From an uncultured Megamonas sp. (GTDB lineage Bacteria > Bacillota > Negativicutes > Selenomonadales > Selenomonadaceae), in the NCBI GenBank assembly GCA_900554895.1, contig USIX01000103.1, forward strand, positions 1 through 8,067: DNA of 8,067 nucleotides, read 5' to 3'. Position numbers and translations under genes: made by a program. Of the stretch, positions 5,222 to 8,067 are shown piece after piece. Numbering within the stretch: the stretch's first letter is position 1; the number at the start of each line of letters is the position of its first letter. The notes beneath the pieces are model-generated. The model made no database searches. It was given only the letters and a program-made list of their open reading frames with translations, and had not been told where the DNA came from.

Positions 5222-6340
5222 ATGAAAATTACTTGTGAAAAAAAAGAACTGACTCAAGCTATACAGACAGTATTGAAAGCTATACCCAGTCGACCACAAA
5301 TGCCTATACTGTCAGGTATATACATCAATGCCAGCAACAATCAACTAGAACTAAAAGCTACAGATTATGAAATAAGCATCAGTTGCAAAATAAACGCAAA
5401 TATAGATAACGAAGGAACTATTGTCTTACCAGGCAAATATCTGTATGAAGTAATCAGAACACTACCTGGCGAATATGTAGAAATAAAAAATAACGATACC
5501 GATAATTCAGTTAATATTTCTTCTAACGCAGCCCAATTTAATCTATTAAACATGCAAGCTACAGATTTTCCAACTATCGAAAAGCTTTATGGTCAAATAA
5601 ATTTCACTTTAAAAAATACAATATTATTAAATTTTATAAGAAAAACATCTTTTGCTTGTTCCACAGATGAATCCAGACCAGTATTTACAGGATGTTTAAT
5701 TGAGATAAACAATAACAATATTATTATGGCTGCAACCAATATGCACAGATTATCATTAATCCGTGAAAATATTGGTAATATTACAGATGATAATTTAAAA
5801 ATTATCATACCGGCAAAAATTCTAAATGAATTTATGCACATATTTAATTCCGATATACCAGAAGACATTCAAATATCTTGCACACATAATAAAATCAGTT
5901 TTTCCTACGGAAATATATATGTTATTTCCCGTTTGATAGAAGGTCAATTCCCGGATTATAATAGAGTTATTCCTAAAGAATTTAAAACACGTGTAATAAT
6001 TAATAAACAGGATTTTCAATCAGCATTAGACCGTGTATCTTTAATATCCCGTTCCGGCGATTATAATATAATTCATTTTGAATTTATCGATAACAGAGTA
6101 CGAATATCTTCCGACAATCCTAACATTGGAAAAGCAGAAGAAACAATAAATGTACAAATAGAAGGACCGGGCATAAATATTTCATTCAACGCCAAATATA
6201 TCATGGATGTATTAAAAGCTATTGAAACTGAAAACTTTATTTTTTCCTTTAATCAGCCGTTAACCACAGCTTCTATAAAAGAAGAAAACAATAATAATTT
6301 TACGTACGTAGTAACGCCTGTAAGAACAAAAGCAATGTAA
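5222..6340 (+). CDS. dnaN: DNA polymerase III beta subunit (sliding clamp)
   Basis: 372 residues, full length. It forms the ring-shaped dimer that tethers polymerase and repair proteins to DNA. Three topologically similar domains are expected at about 1-120, 121-250 and 251-372. Landmarks: MKITCEKKELTQAIQTVLKA, SRPVFTGCLIE at 151-161, ATNMHRLS at 171-178, GQFPDYNRVIP at 241-251, FNAKYIMDVLKA at 322-333 and the C-terminal YVVTPVRTKAM. The peptide-binding cleft shows substitutions compared with E. coli (Met at 174 for Gly, Thr for the Met of the terminal MPMRL). The ATG has AGGAG 10 bases upstream. The gene is markedly A/T-rich. recF follows after 5 bases, so the two are co-transcribed. Confidence 0.98.
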   Translation: MKITCEKKELTQAIQTVLKAIPSRPQMPILSGIYINASNNQLELKATDYEISISCKINANIDNEGTIVLPGKYLYEVIRTLPGEYVEIKNNDTDNSVNISSNAAQFNLLNMQATDFPTIEKLYGQINFTLKNTILLNFIRKTSFACSTDESRPVFTGCLIEINNNNIIMAATNMHRLSLIRENIGNITDDNLKIIIPAKILNEFMHIFNSDIPEDIQISCTHNKISFSYGNIYVISRLIEGQFPDYNRVIPKEFKTRVIINKQDFQSALDRVSLISRSGDYNIIHFEFIDNRVRISSDNPNIGKAEETINVQIEGPGINISFNAKYIMDVLKAIETENFIFSFNQPLTTASIKEENNNNFTYVVTPVRTKAM

Positions 6341-6345
6341 TAAAA

Positions 6346-7458
6346 ATGAATATAAAAAATATAATTTTGCATAATTATAGAAACTATAAGCAGTTAAATA
6401 TAGATTTATCCCCCAATATCAATATTTTTATTGGATATAATGCACAGGGAAAAACAAATATCATAGAAGCCGTTCATTTTGCAGCAATAGGCATATCACA
6501 CCGTACCAGAAATGATAGTGATTTAATTTATTGGCAGCAAAATGAAGCTAATATAAATATTAAATTTTCCAAGATGAGTATTATCTCTGAATTAAAAATT
6601 TTATTGAAAAAAAATCAGCGTAAACAATTATTTTTTAATGGAGAAAATATAAAACAAAAAGAACTGCCGGGATTATTGACAATGATATTATTTTCTCCAG
6701 AAGATTTAATGCTGGTAAAAGGTTCTCCCGTACAACGCAGAAGATTTTTAGATATAGAATTATCACAAATGAGTCTGCTTTATTATAATCAGCTTGTGCA
6801 ATATAATAAGATATTATTACAGCGTAATAATTTATTAAAAAAAATAAAAGAAAATAATAATTTGATTAATATGCTCGATATGTGGGATAAACAGTTTGCT
6901 AAAAGTGCTGCGTTTATTGTAGATAAACGTTTAAAAAATGCAGATAAATTAAATAAAATAGCACAATATATACATGCGAATATATCTGGTAACAATGAAA
7001 AATTAGATATAAAATACAGTATAAGCAAAAATAATATAAATCTCTCTACCGATACGGGATATAAGCAGTTATATGATGGATATTGCGAAAATCTGAAAAA
7101 ATATAGAAAAAATGATATATTTAAAGGTTCAACAAGTATAGGCCCCCATCGGGATGATATTTATTTTTTTATTAATGATATTGATTTAAAATCTTTTGGT
7201 TCGCAAGGACAGCAACGCAGTGCAGTATTATCATTAAAATTGGCTGAGTTAGAATTACTAAAAAATGAGACGGGGGAATATCCTGTTCTGCTGTTGGATG
7301 ATGTTATGAGTGAATTGGATAATAAACGCAGAAGTAGTTTATTGGACTTTTTGCAGAAAAAAAATATTCAAACACTTATAACCGCTACAGATAAGTCTTT
7401 ATTTAATGATAGTAGAAAAAATAGATTTTTTATTATTAATAACGGTAAAGTTGATTAA
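6346..7458 (+). CDS. recF: RecF DNA replication and repair protein
   Basis: 370 residues, full length. RecF is an SMC-like ABC ATPase that, with RecO and RecR, helps load RecA at single-strand gaps and stalled forks. Seen: the N-terminal MNIKNIILHNYRNYKQLNID, Walker A GYNAQGKT at 30-37, a mainly helical arm at about 140-260, GSTSIGPHRDD at about 261-271, the ABC signature SQGQQRSAVLSLKLAE from 286, and Walker B VLLLDDVMSELD at 314-325, with a D-loop region and ITATD following. There is no recognisable ribosome site: the 5 bases after the dnaN stop are TAAAA, so expression probably depends on coupling to dnaN. The S4-domain gene often found between dnaN and recF in Firmicutes is missing. Confidence 0.97.
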   Translation: MNIKNIILHNYRNYKQLNIDLSPNINIFIGYNAQGKTNIIEAVHFAAIGISHRTRNDSDLIYWQQNEANINIKFSKMSIISELKILLKKNQRKQLFFNGENIKQKELPGLLTMILFSPEDLMLVKGSPVQRRRFLDIELSQMSLLYYNQLVQYNKILLQRNNLLKKIKENNNLINMLDMWDKQFAKSAAFIVDKRLKNADKLNKIAQYIHANISGNNEKLDIKYSISKNNINLSTDTGYKQLYDGYCENLKKYRKNDIFKGSTSIGPHRDDIYFFINDIDLKSFGSQGQQRSAVLSLKLAELELLKNETGEYPVLLLDDVMSELDNKRRSSLLDFLQKKNIQTLITATDKSLFNDSRKNRFFIINNGKVD

Positions 7459-7459
7459 C

Positions 7460-7469
7460 AGGTGGTGAT
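7460..7469 (+). promoter_or_regulatory. Ribosome binding site of the dciA-like gene
   Basis: AGGTGGTGAT matches the ideal AGGAGGTGAT at 9 of 10 positions and begins 2 bases after the recF stop. The ATG at 7475 is 5 bases after this decamer. The closer ATG at 7468 overlaps the decamer and its frame stops after eight codons, so it is excluded. Confidence 0.8.
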
Positions 7470-7474
7470 GAATA

Positions 7475-8067
7475 ATGAGAACATATACGAATAATTTATT
7501 TGAAACAGGAAAAACTATAATTCCGAAAACAATGAAATCACTTGGAAATAAAAAGGATAAAAATAATTTAGGCTTATTAAAAATATATTTGAAATATAAA
7601 TTGTTTTATTCTTGGGGTGAAATTGTAGGTAAAGATATAGCTAAATATATTATTCCGCAGGATGTAAATTTTTCCGTTTTATATGTGTATACTTATTCAT
7701 CTGTTTGGGCTAATAGTTTTCAATATTTAAAACTGGATATAATAAAAAAAATAAATAAATTTTTAGGATATAAGTTAATAAAAGATATACAATTTACACG
7801 ATTTAACAAAAAACGCAAAAGTAATTATTCACTTGTTTTAGAGAAAAAAATAAATTTAGGCAGTTATATAAAACGGGTGGAAATTACAGCTGATGATTTA
7901 AGTAAAATAAGACAGGAAACATCGAATATTGAGGATGATGATTTAAAATCAGTACTGCAAAGAGTATATATGAAAAATATTCAGTTAAGAAAATTAAAGA
8001 CTCAATACGGTTGGAAACATTGTCAAAAATGCGGAAGATTAACTTCGCCTGAAAATAAATACTGTTA
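7475..8067 (+). CDS. dciA: DUF721/DciA-family protein with a Cys-rich tail, 3' end beyond the window
   Basis: 197 codons are visible. The DUF721 core at about 33-100 is clear: the LFYSWGEIVGKDIAKYIIP motif, then VLYVYTYSSVWANSFQYLKL and DIIKKINKFLG. DciA proteins are the widespread ancestral helicase operators that interact with the replicative helicase DnaB, so a role in helicase loading at the adjacent origin is the likely function, by family knowledge only. Residues 101-180 are charged and low-complexity with no recognised domain. The visible end, W180-K-H-C-Q-K-C-G-R, then C197, has the CxxCG form of half a zinc ribbon. The last two bases, TA, could begin Tyr or a stop, so the true end is unknown. 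The gene starts 17 bases after recF with a strong ribosome site. It is very A/T-rich. gyrB often comes next in such clusters but is not visible here. Confidence 0.88.
   Translation, partial: MRTYTNNLFETGKTIIPKTMKSLGNKKDKNNLGLLKIYLKYKLFYSWGEIVGKDIAKYIIPQDVNFSVLYVYTYSSVWANSFQYLKLDIIKKINKFLGYKLIKDIQFTRFNKKRKSNYSLVLEKKINLGSYIKRVEITADDLSKIRQETSNIEDDDLKSVLQRVYMKNIQLRKLKTQYGWKHCQKCGRLTSPENKYC

Noticed and set aside
5593..5868. Minus-strand frame of 91 codons within dnaN
   Set aside because: It is Ile/Leu-rich only because it is the complement of A/T-rich dnaN codons. No ribosome site or signature is seen.
1..8067. Mobile element, CRISPR array, toxin-antitoxin or defence system
   Set aside because: No transposase, integrase, regularly spaced repeat array or accessory gene pair is visible; every long frame belongs to a core gene of the origin region.

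Overview
This window is a chromosomal replication origin neighbourhood from a low-GC bacterium. I think it comes from the Negativicutes (Selenomonadales-like, for example a Megamonas or Pectinatus relative), but that placement is inference. It rests on four points: the Firmicute-style order mnmE-jag-yidC-yidD-rnpA-rpmH / dnaA-dnaN-recF; a short Oxa1-type YidC with no lipobox and no large periplasmic domain; a DUF721/DciA gene directly after recF; and no S4-domain (YaaA-type) gene between dnaN and recF. No mobile element, CRISPR array, tRNA or rRNA is visible.

Left arm (1-3154, minus strand). Reading away from the origin, the genes are rpmH (L34), rnpA (RNase P protein), yidD, yidC, jag/khpB and the N-terminal 280 codons of mnmE. 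The mnmE fragment is cut by the window edge at the first Asp of its G3 motif. rpmH has a perfect-consensus sigma-70 promoter, a leader of about 140 nt and a strong intrinsic terminator with a UACG tetraloop directly after it. rnpA-yidD-yidC-jag are tightly packed, with a 4-base overlap and gaps of 6-42 bases. Several starts here are not ATG: rpmH TTG, yidD GTG, yidC TTG and mnmE GTG.

Origin (3155-3498 and 4969-5221). DnaA boxes flank dnaA on both sides, a bipartite layout. The rpmH-dnaA gap holds one inverted box pair that overlaps a candidate dnaA promoter. The dnaA-dnaN gap holds seven perfect 9-mers and three one-mismatch 9-mers. The rightmost box is followed by six uninterrupted CTA triplets (DnaA-trio) and then a 37-base stretch that is A/T except for one G. 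This is a near-ideal basal unwinding system just upstream of dnaN.

Right arm (3499-8067, plus strand). dnaA (initiator), dnaN (sliding clamp), recF (gap-repair SMC-like ATPase) and the 5' part of a dciA-like gene (DUF721, putative replicative helicase loader) run in one direction. The dciA product ends, in this window, in an incipient Cys-rich knuckle. DnaA would open the origin, DciA would help load the helicase, DnaN would provide processivity and RecF would serve gap repair. The left arm couples protein synthesis and tRNA processing (L34, RnpA, MnmE) to membrane insertion (YidC, YidD).

I see no radically new system. The points most worth a second look are the CTA-repeat DnaA-trio, the orientation-switched phased box array, a 10-bp inverted repeat in the dnaA leader, a hairpin in the rpmH leader that resembles paired degenerate DnaA boxes, the Cys tail on the DUF721 protein, and the drop in GC from dnaN onward.
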